A stretch of 47,030 bases of DNA from Pseudomonadota bacterium (GCA_963205005.1 CAUJHW010000064.1:1-47030), one strand, 5' to 3'. Positions 23,752-32,539 are shown, counted from the first letter of the stretch. The notes: generated by a model not told the origin, from the letters alone. Numbers and translations: made by a program.

Positions 23752-25035
23752 TCAGGCTTGGCTAGATGCCGGTTCCGCCGGTTCGTCGCGCGACACGATG
23801 GCGGTGACCGCCATGTCGCCGGTGACATTGCCCAGGGTGCGGAAGATGTCCGGCACGACCTCAACCGCCAGCAGGATCGGCAGCAGGTCGATGGGCAGGC
23901 CCAGCGCGATGCAGATCGGGGCGACGCTTACGATGAACGACACCTGCCCCGGGAGGCCGACAGACCCGATGCTGACCGCCAGCGCCACCAGCACCCCGCC
24001 GACATACTGAAGCGCGGTAGGCTCCAGCCCATAGACCTTGGCCACGAAGATACAGGCCGCCAGGTTGACCGCCGGGCTTGTCATCCGGAACACCGCCACC
24101 GCCAGCGGCAGGACCAGGTTGGCCACGCGGGCGGGAGCGCCGAGGTCGTCCCGGGACCGCTCGATCATCGCCGGCAGGCAGGCCAGGGAGGACTGGGTGG
24201 CGAAGGCCGCCGCCAGCACCGGCGCCGTCGCCCGCGCCCAGAGCCCGAGGGGCACGCGGCCGGCCACGATCGCCAGGATGTAGGCCAGGATGGCGATCAC
24301 GAGACCCGCCAGCGAAGCGGTGATGACGTACTGGCCGAGCACGCCCGCGGCGCCGGCCCCCGCCCGCAGGCCGACACCGAGACCGAGGGCGAACACGCCC
24401 AGCGGCGCGGCCATCAGGACCCAGCGGACAATGACGATCATCGCCTCGCCGAGACCGTTGAACACCTCCAGCAGGGCCCGGCCCCGCCCGTCCGGCAGGC
24501 GTGTCAGGGCAAAGCCGGTGAACACCGCGAACACCACAACCGGCAGGATGGCGTCCTCGGCGGCGGCCTTGATCGGGTTGGACGGCGCCAGGCTCTTCAC
24601 CCAGGCGGCGAAGTCAGGGGCCGTGGGCGTGCCGGCGGCCGGCGCCTGGGCGCCCGCGCGCAGCGCGGCCGAGGCGGCCTCACCCACCGGCCAGGCCGTC
24701 AGAACGCCATTGACCAGCAGGACCGAAACCACCGCCGAAAGCAGCAGCAGCGCCAGGAACCAGAGCATGGCCTTCATCGCCAGCCGGCCCGTGGCGGCGG
24801 CGTCGGACACCTGGGCGATGCCGGAGACCAGCACCGCGAAGATCAGCGGCACCACGGTCATCCGCAGCGCGTTGAGCCACAGGCCGCCCAGCGCCTCGAT
24901 ACTTTCGATGACCCGCGGGGCGCCCTCCCCCCCATAGGCTGCGGCCAGTGCGCCGACGAGCAGGCCCAGGACCAGGGCGACCAGCACCTGCACGCTCAGG
25001 GATTTCAGGATCTTCAAGGCCGGCGCGCTCCGCAT
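23752..25035 (-). CDS. Dicarboxylate/amino acid:cation symporter (DAACS family)
   Basis: A 427-residue integral inner-membrane transporter of the GltP/DctA family, moving glutamate, aspartate or C4-dicarboxylates with Na+ or H+. Hydrophobic helices start at VLVALVLGLLVGALAAAY. Family motifs are LNALRMTVVPLIFAVLVSGI, the re-entrant-loop serine-rich segment ATQSSLACLPAM, the MTSPAVNLA segment where most relatives have NMDGT, and the DLLPILLAVEVVPDIFRTLGNVTGD end. The altered MTSPAVN stretch suggests unusual ion or substrate coordination. The protein is slightly charged only at its C-terminus. Confidence 0.92.
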   Translation of the reverse strand: MRSAPALKILKSLSVQVLVALVLGLLVGALAAAYGGEGAPRVIESIEALGGLWLNALRMTVVPLIFAVLVSGIAQVSDAAATGRLAMKAMLWFLALLLLSAVVSVLLVNGVLTAWPVGEAASAALRAGAQAPAAGTPTAPDFAAWVKSLAPSNPIKAAAEDAILPVVVFAVFTGFALTRLPDGRGRALLEVFNGLGEAMIVIVRWVLMAAPLGVFALGLGVGLRAGAGAAGVLGQYVITASLAGLVIAILAYILAIVAGRVPLGLWARATAPVLAAAFATQSSLACLPAMIERSRDDLGAPARVANLVLPLAVAVFRMTSPAVNLAACIFVAKVYGLEPTALQYVGGVLVALAVSIGSVGLPGQVSFIVSVAPICIALGLPIDLLPILLAVEVVPDIFRTLGNVTGDMAVTAIVSRDEPAEPASSQA

Positions 25036-25081
25036 CGTCGTCAGGCGGAGATGTGGCCCGTCTCTCAGGCCGGACGCAAGC

Positions 25082-25258
25082 TCAGGCCGCGCGGCCCTTG
25101 TAGCGGACGCGCAGGGCGGCCGGGACCGAGGCGTCCGCGTCGCGCAGGCGCAGGGCCACGTCGTTCAGCGCCGATTCCTGGTCGCTGAAGCGGGCCAGTT
25201 CGATGTCTTCGCCGCGGACGATCCATTCGTCCCCGACCTCGACGACTTCAAAACGCAT
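25082..25258 (-). CDS. 58-aa small protein, DUF2188-like
   Basis: Minus-strand ATG at 25258 and TGA at 25082-25084 give 58 residues starting MRFEVVEVGDEWIVRGEDIE, then a helix FSDQESALNDVALRLRDAD and a basic end (RVRYKGRAA). A strand-strand-helix pattern with W in the second strand resembles small DUF2188-type proteins, like the one at 28258-28467. It sits between the cyclophilin gene and the symporter gene, about 46 bases upstream of the latter on the same strand. There is no known function. Confidence 0.55.
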   Translation of the reverse strand: MRFEVVEVGDEWIVRGEDIELARFSDQESALNDVALRLRDADASVPAALRVRYKGRAA

Positions 25259-25335
25259 GGTGGGTTCCCGTCACTGACGGTCGGGTATCCGGGGCCCGTA
25301 CACCCTACAATTGCGCAATTCGTCGCACGGAACGG

Positions 25336-26145
25336 TCAGGGCTGGCGCACCGGCGGCTGCAGGTCGCAGATGGTGAACGCCGCGCCCTTCTCCTGCTTCA
25401 GCGCCGCGTGCCGCGCCCCGAAGGCGGGGCCGCCGGGGTTCATCACCTCGATCCGGGGCCGCTCGGCTTCCGGCAGATCGGAGGCCACACGCACGCGGAG
25501 CATCAGGTCGGGGGTCGCCGGCGGCTCGCCCACCGCCACGGCGCGGATGACCTCCAGCCCCACGACCGCGCGCCCGACCACGGTGTACTCGTGATCGAGA
25601 CGCCGGGAGGCCTCGCGCATGAAGAAAATCTCGCTGTTGGCGCTGCCCGGCGCGGCCTGGCGGCCCATGCCCATCACCCCCGGACAATAGGCGCCCCAGG
25701 CCCGCAGGCGGGGGTCGGTCGACTTCGACTGCTCCTGGCCGGACACCGCGGCGAATGGAGTCGCGCCCACGAACCCCTCGCGTCCGTCGCTGCGATCGAC
25801 GGCGATTGTCGCCATGGCCACCGGGATTCTGAAGCTGAACTCCGGCGGCAGGTCGGGATGGGACGAGACACCGCCGTCGCGGTTGTTGGGATTGCCCGTC
25901 TGGGCGACGAAACCCTCAATCACCCGGTGGAACTGGAGGCCGTCGTAGACGTGCTCCCGGGCCAGAAGCCTGATCCGATCGACGCCGCGGGGCGCGAACT
26001 CCGGCCGGAGCTCGACGATGATCCGGCCCCTTGTCGTCTCGATGACCAGGGTGTTCTCCGGGTCGAGCGCCCGCCAGTCCGCCGGCGCCGCGCCCATCAT
26101 AACCACGGCCGCCATCGCCAGGCCTGTCACCCGAAACATCGCCAC
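25336..26145 (-). CDS. Secreted peptidylprolyl cis-trans isomerase, cyclophilin type
   Basis: A 269-residue periplasmic foldase. A signal peptide (VTGLAMAAVVMMGAAPA) is followed by a cyclophilin domain starting NTLVIETTRGRIIVELRPEFAP. Active-site-like motifs are YDGLQFHRVIEGFVAQTGNP and, later, SANSEIFFMREASRRLDHEYTVVGRAVVGLEVI, which correspond to the F-H-R and SQFF-type segments. A large insertion in the middle (residues 115-165) and a C-terminal extension of about 40 residues make it longer than minimal bacterial cyclophilins. The second Met at residue 3 is an alternative start. Confidence 0.9.
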   Translation of the reverse strand: MAMFRVTGLAMAAVVMMGAAPADWRALDPENTLVIETTRGRIIVELRPEFAPRGVDRIRLLAREHVYDGLQFHRVIEGFVAQTGNPNNRDGGVSSHPDLPPEFSFRIPVAMATIAVDRSDGREGFVGATPFAAVSGQEQSKSTDPRLRAWGAYCPGVMGMGRQAAPGSANSEIFFMREASRRLDHEYTVVGRAVVGLEVIRAVAVGEPPATPDLMLRVRVASDLPEAERPRIEVMNPGGPAFGARHAALKQEKGAAFTICDLQPPVRQP

Positions 26146-26193
26146 GTCCCCTCAAGCTTCCGGCCTGAATGGGTCAGGCGTCCGGGCGCGCCG

Positions 26194-26796
26194 TCAATAC
26201 TTTCGGCAAAGCAGGTCGCGGAGCACGGTGGAACGGCCGACGAACTGGCCCTCCGGCCCAACAGCCTGGCTCGCCCGCTCGCTGGAGTCGAACCAGACCG
26301 AGGGACCGAGGCCCTGGCGGCGACAGAAGACGTCGGCGCCGCGATCCCCCGCCGCCACGTCCAGCCCGCCGACCGTCGGCCGAGGGAAGAAGACCGTGCG
26401 CGCGCCGTCGATTCCGCGGGCATCGCGGCCCGGTCCGCCAGAATAGCCGCCTCCAGGTCCCGGGCCCGGCGGCCGACCGGCAGGCTCCAGCGACGACACC
26501 TGCGCCATCAGGCCCAGCGTATGGAGATTGGCGACGTCGCCGCGAACCTCCTGGCAGCGGCCCTTGAAGTTGTCGTGCTCGCAGATCTGCCAGCGGCCTT
26601 CGAAGCGCGCGCTCTGGGCGCGGTCGTTGAAGCGCCAGCGTCCGAGGTCCGGCGCCGACTGGGTGATCGTTACCGAATTTCCCTGAAAGCCGGGCTGGTC
26701 ATAGAGCGTGGCCGAAGCGCCGCGGTTGGGCTGGGCCTGGGCGGCGCCGGTCAGCGCAAGCGCGGTGACAGCGGCGAGGGTGAAGGTCTTGCGCAT
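26194..26796 (-). CDS. Secreted beta/gamma-crystallin-like protein
   Basis: A 200-residue exported protein. The signal peptide is residues 1-22 (TLAAVTALALTGAAQA). Residues 28-105 show the Greek-key pattern of the beta/gamma crystallin fold: ATLYDQPGFQGNSVTIT, then WQICEHDNFKGRCQEVRG, with a disulfide-capable cysteine pair. A Gly/Pro linker follows. The C-terminal half (VFFPRPTVGGLDVAAGD, FCRRQGLGPSVWFDSSERA, DLLCRKY at the end) is a second conserved cysteine-containing domain seen in related alphaproteobacterial proteins. Calcium binding is possible but not proven. ATG at 26796 is preferred; the upstream extension lacks a signal sequence. Confidence 0.82.
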   Translation of the reverse strand: MRKTFTLAAVTALALTGAAQAQPNRGASATLYDQPGFQGNSVTITQSAPDLGRWRFNDRAQSARFEGRWQICEHDNFKGRCQEVRGDVANLHTLGLMAQVSSLEPAGRPPGPGPGGGYSGGPGRDARGIDGARTVFFPRPTVGGLDVAAGDRGADVFCRRQGLGPSVWFDSSERASQAVGPEGQFVGRSTVLRDLLCRKY

Positions 26797-26890
26797 GAGT
26801 TGCCTCTCAGGTGGTTCCGCCAGCAAGGCGCCGCCTGGATGAACCCAAGCTGAAGCGTGCCGGCGCGAGACTTCGGGCTTCCGTTGATAT

Positions 26891-26941
26891 TCCGAAACGG
26901 CAGTAATCTTGTTCGAAATCGCGCATTAATGTCCGAAACGG
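26891..26941. promoter_or_regulatory. Three direct repeats upstream of pirin gene
   Basis: TCCGAAACGG at 26891-26900 and 26932-26941 flank a degenerate copy TTCGAAATCG at 26912-26921. The spacing is 21 and 20 bases, so all three face the same side of the helix. They sit in an AT-enriched 173-base gap, 59-109 bases before the pirin start. This is a likely binding array for a regulator, or part of the promoter. Confidence 0.5.
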
Positions 26942-26999
26942 AAAGCCTATCTTCAGTCTCAGAACCGGCGCGGAACCCCGCGCCACAAGGAGATCCGAG

Positions 27000-27695
27000 A
27001 TGATCGAGCGCAGACCGTTCGCGCGCCTGGGTGGCGCGGACCACGGCTGGCTGAAGGCCCGCCACCACTTCTCGTTCGCCAGCTACCACGACCCGAACAA
27101 CATGGGCTGGGGACCGATCCGGGTCTGGAATGACGATGAGATCGCGCCGAGCTCGGGCTTCCCCCCCCATCCGCATGCCGACATGGAGATCGTCACCTAC
27201 GTCCGCTCGGGCGCGGTGACCCACAAGGACAGCCTGGGGAACGAGGGCCGGACCGAGGCCGGAGATGTGCAGGTGATGAGCGCCGGAACCGGCATACGTC
27301 ACGCCGAGTACAACCTGGAGCCCGGGGTCACGACCCTGTTCCAGATCTGGATCGAGCCTTCTGCGCGCGGCGGGCCGCCGAGCTGGGGCGCCAGGCCCTT
27401 CCCGAAGGGCGACCGGGCCGGCCGGTTCGTCACCCTGGCCAGCGGTTTCGATGAGGCCGATGCCCTGCCGATCCGCACGGACGCCCGGGTTGCGGGGGCG
27501 ACGCTGAAGGCTGGAGAGACGGCGGAGTACGCGCTGGGCCGCGACCGGCACGCCTATCTGGTGCCCGCGGTGGGCGCGGTCGAGGTCAATGGGGTCCGAC
27601 TGGACGCCCGCGACGGCGCGGCGATACGGGATGAGGAGGTCCTTCGTGTGACGGCCCTCGAGGATGCCGAGATCGTCCTGGTGGACGCGGCCTGA
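27000..27695 (+). CDS. Pirin family protein
   Basis: A 231-residue bicupin protein of the YhhW/pirin type. The N-terminal cupin carries the metal ligands in HHFSFASYHDP and GFPPHPHADMEIVTYV. The middle has GDVQVMSAGTGIRHAEYN, which provides the third histidine and the glutamate. The C-terminal cupin is shorter and ends VTALEDAEIVLVD. Pirins bind Fe/Cu and can have quercetinase activity or act as redox-linked regulators. A perfect AAGGAG at 26987-26992 with 7-nt spacing supports ATG at 27000. It has no neighbouring LysR gene, which is unusual for this family. Confidence 0.9.
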   Translation: MIERRPFARLGGADHGWLKARHHFSFASYHDPNNMGWGPIRVWNDDEIAPSSGFPPHPHADMEIVTYVRSGAVTHKDSLGNEGRTEAGDVQVMSAGTGIRHAEYNLEPGVTTLFQIWIEPSARGGPPSWGARPFPKGDRAGRFVTLASGFDEADALPIRTDARVAGATLKAGETAEYALGRDRHAYLVPAVGAVEVNGVRLDARDGAAIRDEEVLRVTALEDAEIVLVDAA

Positions 27696-27773
27696 ACGGG
27701 CCGGTCCCGGTGCGATTGGACCCGCGGCTGGGGCGGCCGCGGGTCCTGACGCACGCCCGCTGTTCGAAGGGGC

Positions 27774-28097
27774 CTAGCGGGCGGCGAAGGTGGTGGCGGC
27801 GCGGGACGCCTGCGAGGCGCGCAGGGCGTCCATCTTCTCGGTGAGCTCGGTCTTGACGCCCTTGCGGCAGGACGCGGCGCTGGAGAGGCTGCGGTCGGGG
27901 CTGCAGAACTTGCGGGCGGCGAACTCGGCGCGTTGCTGGAACGTTGCGACGCCCTCGACCGAGGCGAGGTTCAGGTCGGCGACGCGAACGCTGGCCGGGG
28001 AGGCGTGGGCCGCAGTGGTCAGGGCGGCGGCCGGCAGGGCGGCCAGGGCCAGCATGGCGAGCCCGGAAATGCTGTTGGTCAGGTTGGCGAAGTTCAT
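27774..28097 (-). CDS. UrcA family protein
   Basis: A 107-residue exported protein. The signal peptide covers residues 1-32 (GLAMLALAALPAAALTTAAHA). The mature region begins with the UrcA signature SVRVADLNLASVEGVATFQQRAEFAARKFC, followed by a second cysteine in SAASCRKGVKTEL and an Ala/Arg-rich end. UrcA proteins are short periplasmic proteins abundant in alphaproteobacteria. The pair of cysteines probably forms a disulfide. Their function is not established. Confidence 0.85.
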   Translation of the reverse strand: MNFANLTNSISGLAMLALAALPAAALTTAAHASPASVRVADLNLASVEGVATFQQRAEFAARKFCSPDRSLSSAASCRKGVKTELTEKMDALRASQASRAATTFAAR

Positions 28098-28213
28098 GGT
28101 CGTTTCCCTCGAAGCGGTTGTGCTTGGCGGTGTTGTCCGCCGGCGAGGGATTGAATACTTCGAGGCTTTCTGGAAAACCCGTGAATATCAAGTCATGAAG
28201 CAAATGTAAGATG

Positions 28214-28247
28214 ATTACAGGCGTTTAATACTTTAACGCGCTGTAAT
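28214..28247. promoter_or_regulatory. Long AT-rich inverted repeat between small genes
   Basis: ATTACAGGCGTT (28214-28225) and AACGCGCTGTAAT (28235-28247) pair with one bulged base around a 9-nt loop. It lies just past the stop of the DUF2188-like gene (28258) and about 120 bases upstream of the urcA-family gene, all on the minus strand. It could be the terminator of the first gene or an operator for the second. No U-run follows in that direction. Confidence 0.45.
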
Positions 28248-28257
28248 GCGAGGCCGA

Positions 28258-28467
28258 CTAATGGAAGACCGTCGGTGCCACCTCGGTCTCGTGCCATTCG
28301 CCGTCCCGGTCGCAGATCAGCACCGGCCAGGGCCGCTCGATGAGCCGCATCCACTGCCCGGCGGCCTCCAGGGCCTCGTCGCGCGAGTCATAGCGGCCGA
28401 GCTCGCCATTCTCGGTGTCCTGCAGCACCCAGTGGTCGCCCTGGTCGCGAACCGTGAAATCGAACAT
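28258..28467 (-). CDS. 69-aa small protein, DUF2188-like
   Basis: A 69-residue protein with FDFTVRDQGDHWVLQDTENG, then YDSRDEALEAAGQWMR and a C-terminal strand WPVLICDRDGEWHETEV. The strand-turn-strand-helix plan and the tryptophan in the second strand match small DUF2188-like proteins. It has the same layout as the small gene at 25082-25258, so the two may be related. Function is unknown. Confidence 0.65.
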   Translation of the reverse strand: MFDFTVRDQGDHWVLQDTENGELGRYDSRDEALEAAGQWMRLIERPWPVLICDRDGEWHETEVAPTVFH

Positions 28468-28564
28468 CGCTGGCCCCTGTCGTTATCCCCCCTTTTCGCG
28501 GACAGCGGTTAACACCGCGCGACCATCAGACAGTCCCTGGGTGCGGCCTGCGGGCGCGGGGCCG

Positions 28565-28590
28565 GGAACCGGGGCGTGGTCCCGGACGTT
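28565..28590 (+). promoter_or_regulatory. Putative EcfG/sigma-T (general stress response) promoter
   Basis: GGAAC at 28565-28569 and CGTT at 28587-28590 with a 17-base spacer match the alphaproteobacterial EcfG (Caulobacter SigT) promoter GGAAC-N16/17-CGTT. It points toward the response regulator starting 148 bases downstream and lies in a 270-base gap without a solid gene. Short AUG-led micro-frames exist between promoter and regulator. Confidence 0.55.
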
Positions 28591-28737
28591 GATCGCGACG
28601 GACAGCGATAAAGGGGCCCCCCGGGATGGATACGAACTCACGCGCTGGCCGCGACATTCCGTCCGTGCTCAACTAGACATGCAGGAAGACCGGATGCCCG
28701 TGAAACCCAAGGCGGACGCCGCGTTGGAGCCTATTCA

Positions 28738-29118
28738 ATGACCAACCCGCCGAACCTTCAGGGCCTCCGCGTCCTCGTGGTCGAGGATGAGATGATGGTC
28801 TCCATGCTCATCGAGGACATGCTGACCGATCTCGGCTGCACCGTGGTGGGCCCGGCATCCCGGCTTGAGGAGGCGATCGAGCTTGTCGGCCGCGCCGACA
28901 TCGACTGCGCGGTCCTTGACGTGAATCTCGGCGGACAGCCGATCTTTCCCCTGGCGGACATCCTGCGTGAAAAGGGCGCGCCGTTCGCGTTCGCCACCGG
29001 GTATGGCGACGCGGGCCTCAGGGAAGTGGATCGGGGCTCGCCGGTTCTGCAGAAGCCCTTCCGCGAGGGCGATCTGGCGCGCGTGCTGGGCGAACTTCGC
29101 GCGCGTTCAGTGGCCTAG
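28738..29118 (+). CDS. Single-domain response regulator
   Basis: A 126-residue stand-alone receiver domain with no output domain. The phospho-acceptor aspartate is at 61 (CAVLDVNLGG). The acidic pocket is E16-D17 in VVEDEMM, the conserved threonine is T87 in FATGYG, and the lysine is K106 in LQKPF. Such proteins serve as phosphate sinks or as diffusible partners of histidine kinases, as LovR does in Caulobacter stress signalling. No kinase gene lies nearby. An EcfG-type promoter upstream suggests control by the general stress response. The ATG overlaps the stop of a possible 15- to 20-codon leader frame. Confidence 0.9.
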   Translation: MTNPPNLQGLRVLVVEDEMMVSMLIEDMLTDLGCTVVGPASRLEEAIELVGRADIDCAVLDVNLGGQPIFPLADILREKGAPFAFATGYGDAGLREVDRGSPVLQKPFREGDLARVLGELRARSVA

Positions 29119-29204
29119 AGGTAGGCCAGGGCGGATCCCGCCCAGTCGTGGAGCAGCAGGCTCAATGAGCCGGCCAGGGCTGCTGCCGAGAGCAGGACTT
29201 TCAA
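29115..29204 (-). CDS. 29-aa hydrophobic peptide with strong RBS
   Basis: A minus-strand TTG at 29204 is preceded by a clear AAGGAG with 7-nt spacing. The frame runs 29 codons to TAG at 29115-29117, overlapping the response-regulator stop by 3 bases. The peptide (MKVLLSAAALAGSLSLLLHD, then WAGSALAYL) is one hydrophobic helix. It could be a membrane micropeptide or a leader. The support is the ribosome-binding site and composition only. Confidence 0.35.
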   Translation of the reverse strand: MKVLLSAAALAGSLSLLLHDWAGSALAYL

Positions 29205-29327
29205 CGTGCGGTCTCCTTCAACGCCGGCATCATCGCCGGCAATCGAGGAGATAGGATTAAGCTAGACCGTGGGCCACGACCGTTTGCGCAGACCCGCTAT
29301 GCGCATCCGTCGGAAGGCCCCGGGAGC

Positions 29328-31592
29328 CTAGAGCCCCCGGGCGATCAGTCCGGCCAGCAGCTTGTCGGGCGTGATCGGATAGTCGCGCACCCGGACCCCG
29401 CAGGCGTTGTAGATGGCGTTGGCGACAGCCGCCCCCGCGCCGGAGTTTCCCAGCTCGCCCACGCCCTTGACCCCCATGGGGTTGGCCTTGTCGTCGACCT
29501 CGTCGAGCATGATGGCTTCGAGGTCGCCGATGTCGGCCTGGACGGGCACGAGGTACTGGGCCAGGTCCTGGTTGATCAGGGAGCCATAGCGCGGGTCCAC
29601 GGCGTTGCCCTCGGTCAGCGCCGAGCCGACACCCCAGATCATGCCGCCGGTGAGCTGGCTGCGCGCGGTCTTGGCGTTGAGGATCCGGCCGGCGGCGAAC
29701 ACGCCCAGCATCCTGCGCACGCGCACCTCGCCGGTCACCGGATCGACGCCCACCTCGCAATAGTGGGCGCCATAGGTCTGCTGGCTCCACTCGCGGGCGT
29801 CAGCGGCGGGACGGATTTCCCCCTCGACGGTCAGGCCCTCCGGCGCGGCGCGGCGGATCAGCTCGGCAAGGGCCTCCGACCGGTTCCCGATCGCGACCAG
29901 GCCATCCTGGAAGGTGACGTCGACCGGCCGACCGCCGAACAGCGGCGAAGCCTCGTCGCCGGTGGCTAGTTCGGCGATGGCCGTGCGAAGGTTCTGGCCG
30001 GCTGCCAAGGCCGCCGAGCCCGCGGTCGCCGCGCCGAACTGTCCGCCGGAACCGGGCGCCGGCGGCAGCTCGGAATCCCCGATCTCCACCCTGACCTGGC
30101 CCAGCGGCACGCCCAGGGTCTCGGCGGCGATCTGGGCCAGCACGGTGTAGGTGCCGGTGCCGATATCGGTCATGCCCTGTTTCACGGTGATCACGCCGTC
30201 GGCGTCGACCGTGAAGCTGCACTTGGCCGGCAGCAGGAAGTTGCCGCGGATCGCCGCGGCCATGCCCATGCCCACCAGCCAGCGGCCGTCTCGGACCAGT
30301 CCGGGAGTCGGCAGCCGCCGGTCCCAGCCGAACATCTGCGCGCCCTCCCTCAGGCAGCGGACCAGCTGGCGCATCGAGAAGGGCCGGCCGTTCTCGGGAT
30401 CGGTCGGGGGCTCGTTGCGGATCCGCAGCTCCACCGGGTCCAGACCGAGCTGTTCGGCCAGTTCGTCCATGGCGCATTCGAGGCTGAGCGTGCCGGAGGC
30501 CTCGCCCGGCGCCCGCATGGGCCCGGCGCCCGGAAGGTCCAGCTTTACCAGCCGGTGACCGGTCAGCCGGTTCGGCGCGGCGTAGAGCGCACGCGAGAAG
30601 TTGGAAGCGTGCTCGGTGAAATTCCCGTCCCGATGGCAGTGGGTCCAGGTCATCATCGACATGGCGTTGAGCCGGCCATCCTTCTCCGCGCCCAGCCGCA
30701 CTCGCATCACCGTCGCCGGGCGATGGATGGTGCCGTGCATCATCTGCTGGCGGGTGAACGCCACCTTGACCGGTCGACCCAGCGCCCGGGCCGCCAGTGC
30801 GGCCAGGACCAGGTCGTCGTAGGTCTGCCCCTTCCCGCCGAAACCGCCGCCGATGTAGCGGGTCATCAGATGGACGTCGTCGCGGGGGATGCCGATGGTC
30901 TCGGCCAGGCCGTGCTGGGCGGGCTTGACCATCTGGACCGAGGTGTGGGCGACGCACTTGCCGCCCTCGAACCAGACCGTGGAGGCGCAGGGCTCCATCT
31001 GGCAGTGGTTCTGGATCGGCGTGTGCCAGGTCTGGTCCAGCTGAACGGGCGACTCGGTGAAGCCGCGGGCGAAATTGCCGATCTCGACATCTTCCTCGCC
31101 AACCGGAGAGACGGCAGCGTCCAGCCGGGCGCGGAAATCCACGTCGGGATGGTCCTCGGCATAGGTCAGCTTCACCCGGTGGGCCCCGGCGGTCGCGGCC
31201 TCCAGGGTCTCGCCGACCACGAGCGCCACGGGCTGGCCGAAATAGGTCACGCGGTCGTTCTCAAGCGCCGGCTTCGAGCCGGCGCTGCTGCGCGGATGCA
31301 CCTTGGTTCCGCGGGGGGCCTGGGTGGGCGCATTGAGGTGAGTCCAGACAATGAGGACACCCGCCGTCGCCTCGGCCTCGGCGATGTCGACCCCGGTGAT
31401 CCGGCCGGTGGCGATGGTCGCGCCCACCATCACGCCGTAGGCCGGCGGCGACGGGGTCTGCACCTCGTAGGCATAGGGCGCCGTGCCAGTGACCTTGAGC
31501 GGCCCCTCGTAGCGGTCGACCGGCTTGCCGATCAGGCCCGAGCGGTTCTCCTTGACGGGGTTGGTCGGGGTCCAGTCGTGAACCGAGCTCAT
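29328..31592 (-). CDS. paoC-like: Aldehyde oxidoreductase molybdopterin-binding subunit
   Basis: A 754-residue large subunit of a xanthine-oxidase-family molybdenum enzyme, with the molybdopterin cytosine dinucleotide cofactor. Signatures are the moco loop [14 protein letters not shown], the [13 protein letters not shown] segment, and the active-site glutamate in VKGVGELGN near the C-terminus. It resembles PaoC/YagR of E. coli periplasmic aldehyde oxidoreductase. It is the third gene of an operon; its start overlaps the FAD-subunit stop by 4 bases. It would oxidise aldehydes or N-heterocycles to acids. Confidence 0.92.
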   Translation of the reverse strand: MSSVHDWTPTNPVKENRSGLIGKPVDRYEGPLKVTGTAPYAYEVQTPSPPAYGVMVGATIATGRITGVDIAEAEATAGVLIVWTHLNAPTQAPRGTKVHPRSSAGSKPALENDRVTYFGQPVALVVGETLEAATAGAHRVKLTYAEDHPDVDFRARLDAAVSPVGEEDVEIGNFARGFTESPVQLDQTWHTPIQNHCQMEPCASTVWFEGGKCVAHTSVQMVKPAQHGLAETIGIPRDDVHLMTRYIGGGFGGKGQTYDDLVLAALAARALGRPVKVAFTRQQMMHGTIHRPATVMRVRLGAEKDGRLNAMSMMTWTHCHRDGNFTEHASNFSRALYAAPNRLTGHRLVKLDLPGAGPMRAPGEASGTLSLECAMDELAEQLGLDPVELRIRNEPPTDPENGRPFSMRQLVRCLREGAQMFGWDRRLPTPGLVRDGRWLVGMGMAAAIRGNFLLPAKCSFTVDADGVITVKQGMTDIGTGTYTVLAQIAAETLGVPLGQVRVEIGDSELPPAPGSGGQFGAATAGSAALAAGQNLRTAIAELATGDEASPLFGGRPVDVTFQDGLVAIGNRSEALAELIRRAAPEGLTVEGEIRPAADAREWSQQTYGAHYCEVGVDPVTGEVRVRRMLGVFAAGRILNAKTARSQLTGGMIWGVGSALTEGNAVDPRYGSLINQDLAQYLVPVQADIGDLEAIMLDEVDDKANPMGVKGVGELGNSGAGAAVANAIYNACGVRVRDYPITPDKLLAGLIARGL

Positions 31593-32539
31593 GCGCCCCT
31601 CCCGTTCGCTTCGCCGATGGCCGCGGCGACCAGCCGGGCCACAAGCGGAACCTTGAAATCGTTGCGGCCCAGGGTGCTGGCGCCGTCCAGCTCGCGGGCG
31701 ATCGCCTCTGCCGGCGAAGCGCCGGAAGCCAGAGCCCCCTCGGCCTCGGCCGCCCGCCAGGGCTTGTGCGCCACCATGCCCAGTGCGACCTGGCCCCCGG
31801 CCACCGCCACGCTGGCAAGGCCCCCTGCGTACGAGGCCCGGTCGCGGACCTTGCGATAGACCTGCCCGCCCGGCGGCGGGGGCGGCAGGACCACGGCGGT
31901 GATCAGTTCGCCGGCGATCAGGTGGGTCTCGATCTGCGGCGTCTCGCCCGGCAGCCGATGAAGGTCCAGGATCGTGAAGCTGCGGCTTTCGCCGGACGGC
32001 GTCAGGGTCTCGATCCGGGCATCCAGGGCGGCCAGCGCCACCGCCATGTCCGAGGGGTGGGTGGCGACGCAGGCGTGGCTGGCGCCGAAGATCGCCGCAT
32101 TGCGGTTGAGCCCCTCCAGCGCGCCGCAGCCGGACCCGGGCGCGCGCTTGTTGCAGGGCTTGGCGGTGTCATAGAAATAGGCACAGCGGGTGCGCTGCAT
32201 CAGGTTGCCGGCCACGCTGGCCTTGTTGCGCAGCTGCGGCGACCCGCCCGCCACGATGGCCTCCGACAGCACCGGAAAGCGCGCGCGCACCGCCGGGTCA
32301 GAGGCGACGGCTGTGTTGGTGGCCGCGCCGCCGATCCGCAGACCGCCATCGGCCAGGCTCTCGATGCCCGCCATGGGCAGCCGGCCCACGTCGATCAGGT
32401 GCTGCGGCTGCTCGATCTCCAGCTTCATGAGGTCGAGCAGGTTGGTGCCGCCGGCGATGAACCGGGCGCCCGGAGTTTCCACCGCCGCTCTGACGGCAGA
32501 CTGCGCGTCGGTCGCGCGTTCGTAGGTGAACGGCCTCAT
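31589..32539 (-). CDS. paoB-like: Aldehyde oxidoreductase FAD-binding subunit
   Basis: A 316-residue medium subunit of the same enzyme, with FAD motif [15 protein letters not shown] and the CO dehydrogenase flavoprotein C-terminal domain after about residue 180. It has four cysteines at 119, 129, 138 and 157 ([22 protein letters not shown] and [11 protein letters not shown]), the pattern that in PaoB binds an extra [4Fe-4S] cluster absent in classical xanthine oxidases. Its start overlaps the 2Fe-2S subunit stop by 4 bases, which implies translational coupling and equal expression. Confidence 0.92.
   Translation of the reverse strand: MRPFTYERATDAQSAVRAAVETPGARFIAGGTNLLDLMKLEIEQPQHLIDVGRLPMAGIESLADGGLRIGGAATNTAVASDPAVRARFPVLSEAIVAGGSPQLRNKASVAGNLMQRTRCAYFYDTAKPCNKRAPGSGCGALEGLNRNAAIFGASHACVATHPSDMAVALAALDARIETLTPSGESRSFTILDLHRLPGETPQIETHLIAGELITAVVLPPPPPGGQVYRKVRDRASYAGGLASVAVAGGQVALGMVAHKPWRAAEAEGALASGASPAEAIARELDGASTLGRNDFKVPLVARLVAAAIGEANGRGA

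Noticed and set aside
23758..25188. Plus-strand frame of over 470 codons opposite the symporter gene
   Set aside because: Its composition (Arg, Gly, His, Gln-rich) is typical of antisense reading of a hydrophobic GC-rich gene; the minus-strand transporter is clearly real.
28626..28741. Two micro-frames (16 and 20 codons) between the EcfG-type promoter and the response regulator, considered as NepR-like or leader peptides
   Set aside because: Neither has NepR similarity, and only weak ribosome-binding sequences precede them.
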